64,000 bases of DNA, taken from assembly GCA_035048485.1 (NCBI GenBank), contig CM068590.1, positions 12,012,494 to 12,076,493 of the forward strand, given 5' to 3'. The translations under genes and the position numbers were made by a program. The notes beneath the pieces were generated by a model. The model did not search any database and was not told the origin of the DNA. It saw only the letters and a program-made list of their open reading frames with translations. Position 1 is the first letter of the stretch. Every line of letters starts with the position of its first letter. The stretch comes from Pteria penguin (Eukaryota > Mollusca > Bivalvia > Pterioida > Pteriidae). Shown here piece after piece: positions 49,858-62,550 of the stretch.

Positions 49858-50062
49858 GACCAGTCCTCGGCTAAGACCAATTACCGGTTTCTACGTTATT
49901 AAGGGTATTTAAAACGTTAATTTGACGAAATTTTCTTATGTAATATTTAGTATCCTATGTATTGCAGACAATTACGTGAAAAAAATCTCGGAAATTCACG
50001 TTTCAAAAGCCGAAATAACGTAGCTATTCATAACTAGTCTTAGCCGGTAACTGGTACACTAC
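49858..50062. repeat. Inverted arms with nested hairpin in unit 2
   Basis: GGCTAAGACCAATTACCGG near 49870 and its near reverse complement at about 50018-50060 (ending AACTAGTCTTAGCCGGTAA) flank about 130 bases. That interval itself contains AATTACGTGAA..TTCACGTTT. Also present in unit 3 (about 54480-54640); unit 1 has lost the left arm. Confidence 0.6.
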
Positions 50063-50301
50063 TAGTAGTGCTCTTGCCAAAAACATACACATACATTGTG
50101 TTTTACAATGGTCAAAGTGTTAAGCGTTAAATCTGAAAAAAAACCTCATAGAATCCCCAATGCCCTCTTGGTCAGCGTACAAGGCTCGAGGAAAAGTTTT
50201 CATAATGCTGCATAAAAGTCGAATTCAGGATGTATGGTTTACTCTGGATGTGGAAGACCTTTGTGTGTGTGTGTGTCGGGGGGGGGGTGTATTTTTTACC
50301 T

Positions 50302-50757
50302 CCAGTTAGGTGCAGTCCTAACCTTACATAAAGTGCACTTCAAGTTAACTTTATGACTGCATTCCAAGTTTACTAAACGACAACAGAGTAAACTTGGAAT
50401 CAAATTTAGTAGTAAACTTGTTTCCAAGTTTAGTTCTAAACTTGATTCCAAGTTTACTCCAAGTGCACTTCAAGTTTCGTTTACTTTCTATATACATGTA
50501 TATTTACTTTATTTTTCTATTAAAACAATTTTTAAATAAAATATGCATTTGTACATAATAAGACAATTATTTCTATCGTGTTATACGAAACAGGATAATT
50601 GTAATGAACAAACGTGAAAAGTAAACTTCGTGTCACGTGATAGTAAACTTGAAGACGGAATTACTTTGAGGTAAATTTGACATCAAGTGCACTTGGCTAA
50701 ACTTTATTACTGGTTTTCAGGAAGATACACTAAACTTGAAGTGCACTTGTCAAAAAC
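50302..50757. mobile_element. MITE family 2 (AAGTGCACTT palindromes), in unit 2 only
   Basis: Absent from the equivalent places in units 1 (about 46115) and 3 (about 54895). Starts CAGTTAGGTGCAGTCCTAAC, is full of AAGTGCACTT and TTCCAAGTTTA repeats near both ends, and has no ORF. Its right half matches 63205-63480 in reverse orientation. Confidence 0.8.
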
Positions 50758-53700
50758 GTCACGGCATTTGTAAATCCTTCGTCAACAAATGTTCAATTGT
50801 AGGTTGAAAAGATTTTGGTACTGCCTCGTTAATTAAGAATGATATATATCGAGTATCTTGATTAACCATAACATCTTTATCAGTCAAATAAAACAAACCC
50901 TATTTCGCATTTATCGTGAGACCTTTAAATAATATAAATAGACTATGGAATGCTCAATGCAGCGAAACGAGTACAAAACTGGCAGTCACTTAGAAATCTT
51001 CGTAAGCATTGCAGAGCATATATTAACCGTTTCATAGTTATATTCAGACAAGATCGACAAATAACAAGTAACATTGAATATTGACATTTCTGATGACAGA
51101 AACGGGTAATCGTATTTTCAAACTGAAAAATTGGTTCAGCCTCTCCGTTCTCACCTTGTTGTTTTCCTCTTTTTTTTTTTCTTAATTAAGGTAAACCATC
51201 TTTCTAAATTGTAGAGAATCATGTAATCCATACAGAGTTTATAATAATCTTACTTTCGTGGATTACCTCAGTATTTCTGAGTGAATTTAAGTTTTAGAAA
51301 ACTATAGAAAGCAACAATTTTGATTCGAAACTAGACATTAGCTTTTTTACCTGCAATTAGGATTAATTTGGGGCACATATCCACAATTTTGACATTTGTT
51401 GGAGTCTGCCTCTTATGCTATATGTCTCACTATTTATATTTTTTTCTTTACGAAAAACGTTGAATTAAAAGTCAAAATGTGTTTAAACCATCATTTGTGA
51501 TTGTTTATGATGTTTGCAATATGTGTATATCTTCAGAAACAAATAATGTATAAGTAAATATTATTCTTCTTAATGCTATGTAAATGATTTTTGTTTCAAA
51601 CATCATTGTTTTTGACTCAAAATGCTGATGTTTGCACATAGCTGATGTTTATGACATAAGATTTGGATAAAGATTATCATAAAGTTTTATATATTTATAT
51701 TTATCTATCGATCAAAAAATTAAATCCATACAAATATTTTAGTCATATTGGTCCTTTTGTAATTTTCAGCAATGTTTGTGTTTGGTCCTTTGAATTTGCC
51801 AGAATACTTTCTAACGCTCCAAGCGTAAAATGTTTATATGGTTAAGTTTGTAGCATATATCTTAACCGTTAAAAAAAAAACTTCGAAATAAATTGACAAA
51901 ATATGTTAATATGTTTATTATTAATTAACAATTAACATTTATTAATGTACAGCTTAAGAAACCGAAATATATCTTTTTTAGAAAAAGGGGATGAATAATT
52001 GAGTTTCTCCTATTTTTCGTGATTTATGCTTAAAATCGATATATGTTGCCCCCAAACCCCTAATGATCAATTGTTGCATTTTTGATAAACGTTAAACAAT
52101 CTACTCTTTTCAGAAATTCCCCCGTATTGGACAAATAATTCTGATTCATTTTCTATTAAACGCACTGTTTAAAAATAGAGTAGTATTTCTAGTGTCAGCT
52201 GATTAATCGATGCCTAAATCCCAAAACAACTCAATAAGTATTAATTCATTACCACATTGCATCTGGATATCCTCGATTATGTTCGAGTTTTCAAACGAAT
52301 ATGGTTCTAAATTAAACGCATCTTATATATAGAATCTCTTCTGTATAACTTTTACATTCCGTGGAAAAAAGATAATACTACATATTATATCGGAGTAAAG
52401 TTTGAATGACAAACAAGAATTGGAGGGAAAGTTTCGTCCATCATCTAAAACTGCCTGTAATATTGGATTCTGCTTCAAAGCTGACGGTTGAATTTGTATT
52501 GCATTCTGTAATGGTATACTCTCTTTTCCTTATTTTGCATTTACTCGAATCGATTATTTGTAGCAAGCACAGTAATTTACAAACACTGAATTAAAATTGA
52601 GAAATAGCTTTTTATACGTCTCATATATATAGACACTGTGATATTATAAATACCAAACCTCAATATTGGCAGGATATAAAGCAAGCAAATCCATACCTAC
52701 GTCTTCAAGATGCAGTACATGTATACATTATTTTCATTCATTGATTCCGCAAACTATTATAATGCTAATGTAATCGAATATTTAATACCAATAATCTATA
52801 TTCCCTTAATCGTGTTATTTTATTAACATTTTACCTTGCTGATAAAATAACATCAATAATTCAAAATTAATTTTCAATATTAGTCGTTCATTTATAAAGG
52901 TAAACTCGGTCTTTACGATAACTTGAAACCAAGTTTCCAAAAGACGAATCTCTCAAACATTTACATTTCAAATACATCGTTAATCATGAATGCGTCTCTC
53001 CTACGTGTGATTACTTGTTAACTCGTTATTTATTTCCAACCCATTGTTAAAACTAAGGTTATTCAATAATTTTAAATCAAATAGGTACAAACATTTCAGA
53101 AACGGAATATTAGGAAACGGCTATAATTAAATCTGTCAAAGTAGGTCAAATCGAACCAAGATTAATTTAACTAATATTTATTTATTACCTCATTATAACG
53201 ACTTCCTTTGCGCATAATATCTCGTAAAAACAATTTTTTAAATTTTTCTAATTTGAATTTTACTCTCCTAGGCTAAGTGTAATTGGCATTTCGTTTCGCT
53301 TAAAATTGCACCATACCTCATATTTTCGAATAATGTTTATTTTTGGTATATATTCGTGTTTATTCAAAATAATATTTCACTAAATCGGCGACAAAATGAC
53401 AGATTTTTCCCATTTTGAGATTTTCAACTGGATATCACTTCACACTGTCCTAACTGGAAGTGAAACATAGGTCAAAGAAAGAAGTAAACTGTGATGGCAG
53501 CCAAGTAACTTCAAAAACATTAATTTCGATGTTTTGAATATCCAATATATAATCGACTTTAACGCATCATAAAAAAAATTATATTAAAAAACTGAAAGTT
53601 ATAGGCACCTAAATGATATCGTTCATATCATCTGGTGTAAAAGGCCTTTGGTTCATGGTAATATATATTGACAACTTTCATCACGACCTAATAAAGTTGC

Positions 53701-56700
53701 CGCGACTATGTTCTTAATTATTTTAATATCACAAAGTTTCAAGGCCGAAGCACACAAATAATGAATTCAGACATGTATATCGTTTAGTAAATCAAGCATT
53801 TGATCCTACCATACCGCTACGACTCAGTGGACGATAAACAAGATACATTTTAAAACCCAAGCTTTAGATAGTACGTTACCTTTTGCAGAGGACGTATCAT
53901 TGGGATTAACAGATTGAATAGACACGTTATCCTAAAATAGTGAGTATTTCATTTCATTTTGACGGTTAGTTAACAACACTGGACAATAGTCAGAAATATG
54001 ACATTTTCTGCTGCAGAATTTTCGACAAGTGTATCAATAATAAATCTTGATTAAATCTGATATACGATATAATTACGATTTAATATTATTGTTGTTGTTA
54101 AGACAGTCATAGTAATATTTTGATCGACGAAATATCAAACTTTGAACTATACATATAATAAAATTTCAAGAAAGTCTACTGCCTAGTAGTCTCTGCACAA
54201 ATACCAAGGTTTCTCTACAATGGGTATTTCGGCCAAAATTGTGCTATGAAAAAAAAACTTTATGGTAAACGTCATGGAAGTTTATCCTCAAAATTATTTT
54301 ATTCACTTTAAATTTATGGTTTTCTATTCTAATTTTAAAAGTTTATGATTATTGTCTGATTGAATCTAAACGAGACAATGAAACTTCAGCTATTATAGAA
54401 GTGAAGGAAAAAAGGAAATTTTCTGGTAATTCAATTGACTGTCAAAACTTATATTGTATACTGGCGAAGGACCAGTCCTCGGCTAAGACCAATTACCGGC
54501 TACTACGTTATTAAGGATATTTAAAACGTTAATTTGACGAAATTTTCTTATGTAATATTTTGGATTCCTATGTATTGCAGACCAATACGTGTTCAAAAGC
54601 CGAAATAACGTAGCTATCCGTAACTGGTCTTAGCCGGTAACGGGTACACTACTAGTAGTGCTCTTGCCAAAAACGTACACATACATTGTGTTTTACAATG
54701 GTCAAAGTGTTAAATGTTAAATTTGAAAAAAGAAAACCTCATGGAATCCCCAGTGCCCTGTTGGTCAGCGTACAAGGCTCGAGGACAAGTTTTCATAATG
54801 CTGCATAAAAGTCAAATTCACGATGTATGGTTTACCTTGAATGTGGAAGACCTTTGTGTGTGTGTGTCGGGGGGGGGGGGGGGGTATTTTTTAGCTGTTC
54901 ATGTATAAAGGATTTCGGTATTCTCACGGCATTTGTAAATCCTTCGTCAACAAATGTTCAATTGTAGGTTGAAAAGATTTTGGTACTGCCTCGTTAATTA
55001 AGAATGATAGATATCGAGTATCTTGATTAACCATAACATCTTTATCAGTCAAATAAAACAAACCCTATTTCGCATTTATCGTGAGACCTTTAAATAATAT
55101 AATAGACTATGGAATGCTCAATGCAGCGAAACGAGTACGAAACTGGCAGTCACTTAGAAATCTTCGTAAGCATTGCAGAGCATATATTAACCTTTTCATA
55201 GTTATATTCAGACAAGATCGACAAATAACAAGTAACATTGAATATTGACATTTCTGAGTAAAGAAACGGGTAATGGTATTTTCAACTAAAAAATTTGTTC
55301 CGTCTCTCCGTTCTCACCTTGTTGTTTTCCTCTAGTTTTAATAAATTAATGTAAACCATCTTTCTAAATTGTAGAGAATCTTGTAATCCATACAGAGTTA
55401 ATAATAATCTTACCCTCGCGGATTACCTCAGTATTTTCTATCTGAGTGAATCTAAGTTTTAGAAAACTATAGAAAGCAACAATTTTGATTCGAAACTAGA
55501 CATTAGCTTCTTTACCTGCAATTAGGATTAATTTGGGGCACATATCCACAATTTTGACTTTTGTTGGAGTCTGCCTCTTATCTTTTATGTCTCACTATTT
55601 ATATTTTTTTTCTTTACGAAAAACGTTGAATTAAAAGACAAATGTATTTAAACTATCATTTTTGATTGTTTATGATGTTTGCAATATGTGTATATCTTCA
55701 GAAACAAATAATGTATAAGTAAATATTGTTCTTCTTAATGCTATTTAAGTGATTTTTGTTTCAAAAATCATTGTTTTTGACTCAAAATGCTGATGTTTGC
55801 ACATAACTGATGTTTATGACATAAGATTTTGATAAAGATTATCATAAAGTTTTATATTTTTATATATAAATATGAATCAAAAAATTAAACCCATACAAAT
55901 ATTTTAGTCATATTGGTCCTTTTGTATTTTCAGGAATATTTGTTTTTGGTCTTTTGAATTTTCCAGAAAACTTTCTAAAGCGCCAAGCACAAAATGTTTA
56001 TATGGTTACGTTTGTAGCATATTTTTAAAGCGTTAAAAAATGAAAACTTGTGCAACCTTGCTTGGGTTTATGCCCACCAAGCTGTGTGTAAAGTTTTACA
56101 GATTTTAAGCAACTCTTGTTAAAATCAGTCAGTTTTTTCTAAACATCGAAATAAATTGACAAAATATGTTAATATGTTTATTATTAATTAACAATTAACA
56201 ATTATTAATGTACAGCTTAAATATATCTTTTTAGAAAAAGGGCATGAATAATTGAGTTTTTCCTATTTTCAGTGATTTATGCTTAAAATCGATATATTTT
56301 CCCCCAAAACCCTAATGATCAATTGTTGCATTTTTGATAAACGTTAAAAAATCTACTCTTTTCAGAAATTCCCCCGTATGAAACAAACCATTCTGATTCA
56401 TTTTCTATTAACCGCACTGTTTAAAAATAGAGTAGTATTTCTAGTATCAGCTGATTAATCGATGTCTAAATCCCGAAACAACTCAATAACTAGTATTTCA
56501 TTACCACACTGCATCTGGATATCCTCGATTATGTTCGAGCTTTCAAACGAATATGGTTCTAAATTAAACGCATTTTATAAATATAATCTCTTCTGTATAA
56601 CTTTTACATTCTGTGGAAAAAAGATAATACTACATATTATATCGGAGTAAAGTTTGAAGGACAAACAAGAATTGGAAAGAAAATTTCGTTCATCATTTAA

Positions 56701-57216
56701 AACTGCCTGTAATATTGGATACTGCTTCAAAGCTGACAGTTAAATTTGTATTGCATTCTGTAATGGTATACTCTTTTCCTTACTTTGCATTTTACTCGAA
56801 TCGATTATTTGTAGCAAGCACAGTAGTTTACAAACACTGAACTAAAATTGAGAAATAGCTTTTTATACGTCTCATATATACACACTGTGATATTATAATC
56901 GAATATTTGATACCAATAATCTACATGTATTGAATTAAGTGCATTGTGTCAGGATTAGTTACCTCTATCGCATTGTGTGTTCAATTTCAAAAGAAATCTA
57001 AAATATTCACAAAAGTGGCTTACATCATATTACCTTAATCGTGGAAACCAAGTTTCCAAAAGACGAATCTTTCAAACATTTAAATTTCACATTTAAGCTA
57101 AATTTACACAGTAACATTAAGAAGGGATATCAATCGATTATGTTAATACTAGATAATTGCAATTTTAATTTTTACGGAACACAGGTTACCCCAGTGTTTC
57201 AAAAGAAGAGTTTGAG

Positions 57217-58773
57217 ATGAGTGATGCGGAGGCCTCAGATGTCAGCAAAGACCAAACCAAGAAATCAGGTCAATAATTAATTTCATTATCCAACTAATCT
57301 TATGTACTTTTATGCTAGTAATTTTCATAATTTGAAATGCTGTTATAAAACTGCCACAAGTAATTCTCGAACAAATCTTTAAATCTGCCTGCATTCGTAA
57401 ACGTAGTGGACCTATCTTTCTAGTTTCAAAAGATATTTATTTTGTTAAATACAAACTCATCTGGTAAATAACGAAGAAGTATTAAATGGTGAACCATATC
57501 TCGTAGTCCATGGAATAAAAAGACATCGAGTATAGTGTCATATTCAGACAAAAGCGAACACCCATTAAATGGAGTGTAGACCATGTGCCCAGGAGGAGAA
57601 GGCGTCACCTGGTTGCATGCACTACCCGTCGCAAAAAGTCCTGCAATATATAGATACAATGTCAAATCAAGTAAAGTCAAAAAGTTGAATTGCTAGTTTG
57701 TATGATCAGATCCTAAAATGTCGATTAACATTCTTGAAAAATGGGATCTCAAATTGCACCACATCCCTATATCAACCATAGCTATTCCTCCATGACAATT
57801 TCAAACGTTCCTCAATATATCTTGGCAAGAAGTCTCGCTTTCAAGACGAAATTTTCGTGTATTAGCTGTGAAATGAAGAAGCCATATGCGATAGAGGAAG
57901 GTATGTTGTTACTCAGGAAAAGGTGGTTGGTAATAAGTTGAAATCGTCGCTTTTGTCATAAAGAGAGATTACTAATGAACCATTTCCTCTAATTGATAGG
58001 AGTATATCGAGGTATGAAGCAGAACATGCGCTCTCAGTTGTATCTTTTATCTCAAGATCCTTTGAATGTATGATGTTGAAGTAATCTTTAAATACAGGGT
58101 TGTTAATCAACAAAACGTCATCGATGTATCTACCGAGATGCTGATTGTTTATTGCATCTGGAGAGTAGATTATGAAGTCTGTTTCATATGAGTACAAAAT
58201 GTCGGTCAGAAGTGCAATTTGTACCCAATGAAATACAAACAATCGTTAAGGACACTTTCCCATCAAAGTTCACAAAAGTACTATCTATAAGACATTCTGC
58301 TCGAGAGCAGATTTTATACATATATTGATGTTGATGTTATAAATAAGTTAATTGACAAAAATATTGAGAAATATTTTACTATGACAATGTGTCATTCATG
58401 AAAATAAATTTAATATGTTTCTTAATCTAAAAGCATGTTTCAACAGGTTGTCAAAGTAATGACGAGAAGGATGTGTATGAGATAAATTACAAACTCCCGA
58501 CTGACAAGAGAACCAAACCATCAGGTTTGTATGTGTAGACTGATATTACTCTTTTTGAGTCTTTTCGTTAAACAAAGTTTTCCCCCTTTGGAACGGTATC
58601 TTACGTAAGACAATTATGACTTCATCCATTTCAAATGCAAACGTCATTTCCCTGAGTTTTAGATCGGTCTATGACGTCATAATTACATTACGTGAGATAC
58701 TGCCTAAAATGGGAAGTAAAACTGCAGAACGAAAAGACCGAATATGTTTTATCATTGAGGTGTGCGCGCGCGT

Positions 58774-58838
<65 letters not shown>

Positions 58839-61800
58839 TGTGGGTGTGGGTGTGTGAGTGTTTTGTTTTATTCAATTTAGATCAAACTTAGCAGAGATAA
58901 AATTAATATCATGAATTTTATTTAAGGTTTACTGTATTTCTACCAGAATTGCTCGAATATTAATCCAAGACAGGACAAAGATTAAGAAGGACAGTTCTCC
59001 CTTTTTTTAGATTGAATTAAATTAAATTAAATTAGATTAAAGAAAATGACAATAATTGTTAATATGATTAGGTAACTATTACTTGTGACAAAGTCACAAG
59101 TAATGGTCACCTTTTTTCAGAACTCCTGAAATCGTCATTGAGGAAGTTCTACGGTCGATCCAGAGATCTCATAAGAGAATATGAGATCTCGCTTTGCAGA
59201 ATGCTTCATGTCGTTCTGCAGTGCGATTGAATGACTGTTCATCAAAAAACCTGCTACGACGTCACCATTTATATACATTCCTGTATGCATTGGTACCTTC
59301 ACCGAATTGACATATTTCCATGTAACTGTTGCGGCGGGTATTGTATGCAAACAGGAGACACTCACTCTTCTTGAGCACCTGGTCGTACACCGGAATGTTG
59401 TATTTCTGGGGTTTGCAACGGGATTTTTGGGGGCCAATTTTTATAATTTAACACCCAATTTTGGACCTCGACACTGGATAGCTGATAGGTACTTCTTCGT
59501 TGATTAATTGTGATTGTGAAATTTTTGTGAAAAGACATATTTGATGGTTGATTGAATAAAGGTTAGCGTCTATTTCAACAATTTTCCAATCATATCATGA
59601 CATTGAGTCAGGCTCAACCTGCAGTTTTTTAATGTTCATGGTAACAATGAATGTATTGCTGCATAAGGTTTTCCTACATGAAATGTGCTTTAATTTACCT
59701 ATGTTTGTATGTATTCCTTTTTTTATGATCTTAAAAATGTATTGATGATTTGAAAGTCTGATTACATGGCCTTTTTAAATTATCGGTATAATGCATATAT
59801 AAACTAGTGATAATGTTGCAATACTAATTTGGATATTGTCAGAAGGGACTTTAGAATAATCCTTTTTCATTATTTGATATATAATTCTTATATTTATCAT
59901 TTCAGTTGAGAGAGATAAAAGTTTACTTGTATGTCCTGGTAAGGAAGGCAACGTATGTGGTCATGAATTGAACAAGGCAGCAAAATTTTGTTCTGGATGC
60001 GGATGGAAAATCGATTTTTCTTTCTTTTACTATAAAACAATTAAGTGTCCGAAATGTGAATATACTATTGATAGAGCGAATAAGTTTTGCAGTGGGTGTG
60101 GATTGAAAGTAGATCAGTCTTTCTTCAAGAAGAAGCTTTGTAATACAGAATCTACAGGTGAAGATTGTGAAGGTATATGAACTTGATTATTCTCAAGCAA
60201 AAGAAATATTAATAGCCCTCTGATAAAATATAACCGATTGAAAAACTTTATACTAAGCCAGATAACCACTATCACATTTATGGATTACATTTGATTTTCC
60301 CTTTTGCAATGACTTTGGACGATACATCGATAATCTAATAGATTGTCAATGTAACCAATACATTCATATCAAGAAATGTCTCTTCATACTGTCAATACTC
60401 CGCAAGGAACGGTAGCATGCCAAGTTGATTGAGTTTATGTCACATTGTTGCTAACGTAGTGAATTAGGTAGGAAATGATTGTTATGCGGTTACGCAATAA
60501 ACAAGAAAAACAGTGATAAATATCACTTGCACAATCCGTAAGGTTAGGAGTACGGCCATGATTTTCATTTAAAAGAAGATAGTAAATGCGAAATATGAAA
60601 ATATAAATATAGCCCATATCATTACAGTTAAGATGAATAATACTACACATATTGTAATGATTATAGATAAATGTGATTCTGCAGTAAAGCATCAGTTTCG
60701 TCTCATTTAATCTAACGTTGCTGTTATTGCAAAAATCATGATAAATTTTTCTTCTCTTTTCTCGTTTTTATGTACTTACATTGCTTTCGTTTATCACTTG
60801 CAATACATCATTTTATGTGTAAAGGTTGCCAATGTGTAGTGGAACCACAATCGCAAGATAAGAAGAATGACGATGCCTCCATCGATCAAGAAACGTCGGC
60901 ATTGGGTTTGTAATAATACGAGAGTTTAATGCATATTTAAAGCATTTTGTTCAAAACAAGCTCGTCTTTCAATCCTGAAAAAGAAACATGTCCTCTCTCT
61001 CTTCTCTTTCTCTCTCTATCTCTCTCTGTTTGTCTATCTATCTATATATATATATGTATATGCGCATCTGGTGCACACAATTAAAAAGTATATACGTTCT
61101 ATTTTTATTGTCAATAGTATGCTACAAATTTGTGTCAAATTGTGTTACTTTGCGGAATATCCCAGATAACCAGTAAGCGCTAATATTCATCTAATATTCA
61201 CTTTTAACGCATTTATTGTATGTAAAATATAATTAATAATATGAGTAAACTGTTAACTGTAAATCAATTGATTTAGCATAATTGAATGATGTTTTTCAGA
61301 AGAATTGCGGATAGTTTTGATAGGGAAAACTGGAGTAGGAAAAAGCAGAAGCGGCAACAACATACTAGGAAAACCTGCCTTTAAATCCGAATTTTCAGGT
61401 GATTCTGTCACAAAATTATGTCAATTAGGCACAGCAAATAGATTTGGTAAAAGGGTTTATCTAGTAGACACACCTGGAATGTTCGATGGCAAACATTCAG
61501 AGTCATCATTTAAAACGGAAATTGCAAAATGTGTCAGTCTTACAAGTCCAGGATTACATGCAATTATCTTTGTAGTTCAGGTTGGCAGATACACAATAGA
61601 AGATCAGAGCTCAGTTGACAACTTTCTGCAATACTTTGGTGAAGATTCCGTGAAGTATCTTATTATGCTTTTCACACATAAAAATGACTTAGAAATAAAT
61701 GGAACAAATTTAAAAGAATTTATAGATAAGTTAGAAAAAGATTCTAGCATTGCAAAATTGATTCAAAGATGTGAACGCAGATGTATTGCATTTGAAAACT

Positions 61801-62204
61801 TCTGCAAAGATGCAGAAAATGATGTTCAGGTTCGTGACCTCTTTATGATGATAGAAACTCTCATACACAAAAATCAAGGAATATACAGCAATGAAATGTA
61901 TGATGCTGCAGAAAAAATGTTAAAGCGTACTGAAAAAAAAATGCTTGAAGAAATGAAGGCTGCAGAAGAAAAGGAAATTCAAGAAATATGTAGAAAAGAC
62001 ATGGAAAGAAAACAACAGATGGGCATTCATTATACACCAGAACAACGTAATAACGCAATTATAGCTGTGCGGAAAAAGTATGAACGGTTAAGGAATAAAT
62101 CAATGCGTGAAAGGATTTTGGAGCAATGTACATTGGGAAATTTTACAAAATTGACCGCAGCCTTGGGCGCTTTGATTGGATTACTTGTTTTACGCCTTAG
62201 GTAA
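57217..62204 (+). CDS. GIMAP-like (AIG1) GTPase with N-terminal double zinc ribbon
   Basis: Five exons join in one frame, all introns phase 1 with AG/GT ends: 57185-57268, 58447-58524, 59906-60172, 60825-60905, 61300-62204. An ATG at 57217 (MSDAEASDVSKDQ) would give about 460 residues. The frame is also open upstream to the acceptor, so an earlier start in an unseen exon is possible. Order: acidic/basic linker, double zinc ribbon, short Cys-containing linker, AIG1 GTPase domain, charged helical segment, C-terminal hydrophobic stretch (LTAALGALIGLLVLRLR) likely to anchor it in a membrane. GIMAP proteins bind GTP and act in lymphocyte survival in vertebrates and are expanded in molluscs, where an immune role is suspected. 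PLE debris lies in introns 1 and 2. No stop or frameshift is seen. Confidence 0.85.
57426..58300 (-). mobile_element. 5'-truncated PLE copy in intron 1 of the GIMAP-like gene
   Basis: 57426-57690 is the 3' UTR block in antisense (degenerate core at 57572-57587). 57900-58300 encodes the RT core on the minus strand, with a mutated GTNC box, YSYETDFII, and an intact catalytic GRYIDDVLLINN, then the KDTTESACSASYLDILLS segment. It is most like family 2 but diverged. Confidence 0.8.
58762..58860. repeat. TG microsatellite
   Basis: About 100 bases of TG with a few interruptions, in intron 2 of the GIMAP-like gene. Confidence 0.95.
59115..59520 (+). mobile_element. 5'-truncated PLE copy in intron 2 of the GIMAP-like gene
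   Basis: 59135-59230 encodes the very end of a PLE RT (SSLRKFYGRSRDLIREYEIS then LCRML). 59330-59520 is the 3' UTR block (GCGGCGGGTATTGTATGCAA, degenerate core at 59376-59391) and the tail CACTGGATAGCTGATAGG. Orientation is the same as the gene. Confidence 0.75.
59906..60172 (+). CDS. Exon with double zinc ribbon of the GIMAP-like gene
   Basis: This 267-base exon (acceptor TTTATCATTTCAG, donor GAAG|GTATAT) encodes two zinc-ribbon halves. The first reads CP..VCGHELNKAAKFCSGCG, with an enlarged first knuckle (C-x7-C). The second is the canonical CPKCEYTIDRANKFCSGCG (C-x2-C-x10-C-x2-C). Such double zinc ribbons (DZR family) usually mediate protein or nucleic-acid contacts. Being phase 1-1 and a multiple of three, the exon can be skipped or shuffled without breaking the frame. 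Confidence 0.85.
61300..62204 (+). CDS. Exon with AIG1 GTPase domain and membrane anchor
   Basis: Single large 3' exon, as usual for GIMAPs. Visible GTPase motifs: G1 GKTGVGKS (about 61326-61349), G2 Thr in DSVTKLC, G3 DTPGMFDG, the GIMAP-specific SPGLHAIIFVVQVGRYTIED between G3 and G4, G4-like FTHKNDLE, and G5-like RCIAFEN. After the domain come Glu/Lys-rich helices (EKMLKRTEKKMLEEMKAAEE) likely to form a coiled coil, then the hydrophobic tail before the TAA at 62202. The conserved box between G3 and G4 separates this from septins and other P-loop GTPases. Confidence 0.93.
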
Positions 62205-62370
62205 TACATGCATATAATACCTGTAGATAGAGAAGACAAAAGAGGGAGAAAATGTACATACGTACGTGCCTACCAGTCTGTCTGCCTAACAAACTACCTA
62301 CCTACGAACCTACCTACGTACATACATACATACTTACATTTGTATATAAACTGATACCCAACTTAGACAG

Positions 62371-62550
62371 GGGCAGGCGTGGTGTAGTGGTTAAGCGCTT
62401 GGCTTGCGGCGCCGACGATCCGGGTTCGATTCCCGGGTTGCGCCACTATGTTTAAGAGGTTGGTAACCTCCTGCTTCCATGTCGCGATATAACTGAAATA
62501 TTGTTGAAAGCGACGTAAAACACCAATCAACCAACCAACCAACCAACCCA
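62371..62550 (+). mobile_element. tRNA-derived SINE
   Basis: The tRNA head has box A TGGTGTAGTGG and box B GGTTCGATTCC. The body has CTGAAATATTGTTGAAAGCG and GACGTAAAACACCAATCAAC, ending in AACC tandem units. It is a second SINE subfamily, different in head and body from 22866-23152 but with the same kind of terminal motif. Confidence 0.85.

Larger units (their letters stand above)
44666..57090. repeat. Tandem triplication of a non-coding 3.8-4.5 kb unit
   Basis: Three highly similar units start at the same point (TTAATCATGAATGCG) at 44666, 48444 and 52980. Each ends with GACGAATCTCTCAAACATTT-type sequence; unit 3 ends near 57090. Unit 1 lacks about 470 bases present in units 2 and 3 (junction near 45776). 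Unit 2 has small losses near 49135 and 51875 and a MITE insertion at about 50302-50757. Unit 3 has extra sequence around 56925-57035. No ORF is conserved with intact sense across units. A short frame beginning MVKVLSVKS at 45928 differs in each unit and runs into a TG/poly-G tract. Confidence 0.9.

Noticed and set aside
58616..58891. Cys-Val and Thr-His repeat ORFs
   Set aside because: They are translations of a TG microsatellite.
61861..62239. Minus-strand ORFs over the GIMAP exon
   Set aside because: They are antisense shadows of the AIG1 reading frame.
62371..62455. Possible true tRNA gene
   Set aside because: Same reasons: SINE body with GTTGAAAGCGACGTAAAAC and a tandem tail follow directly.
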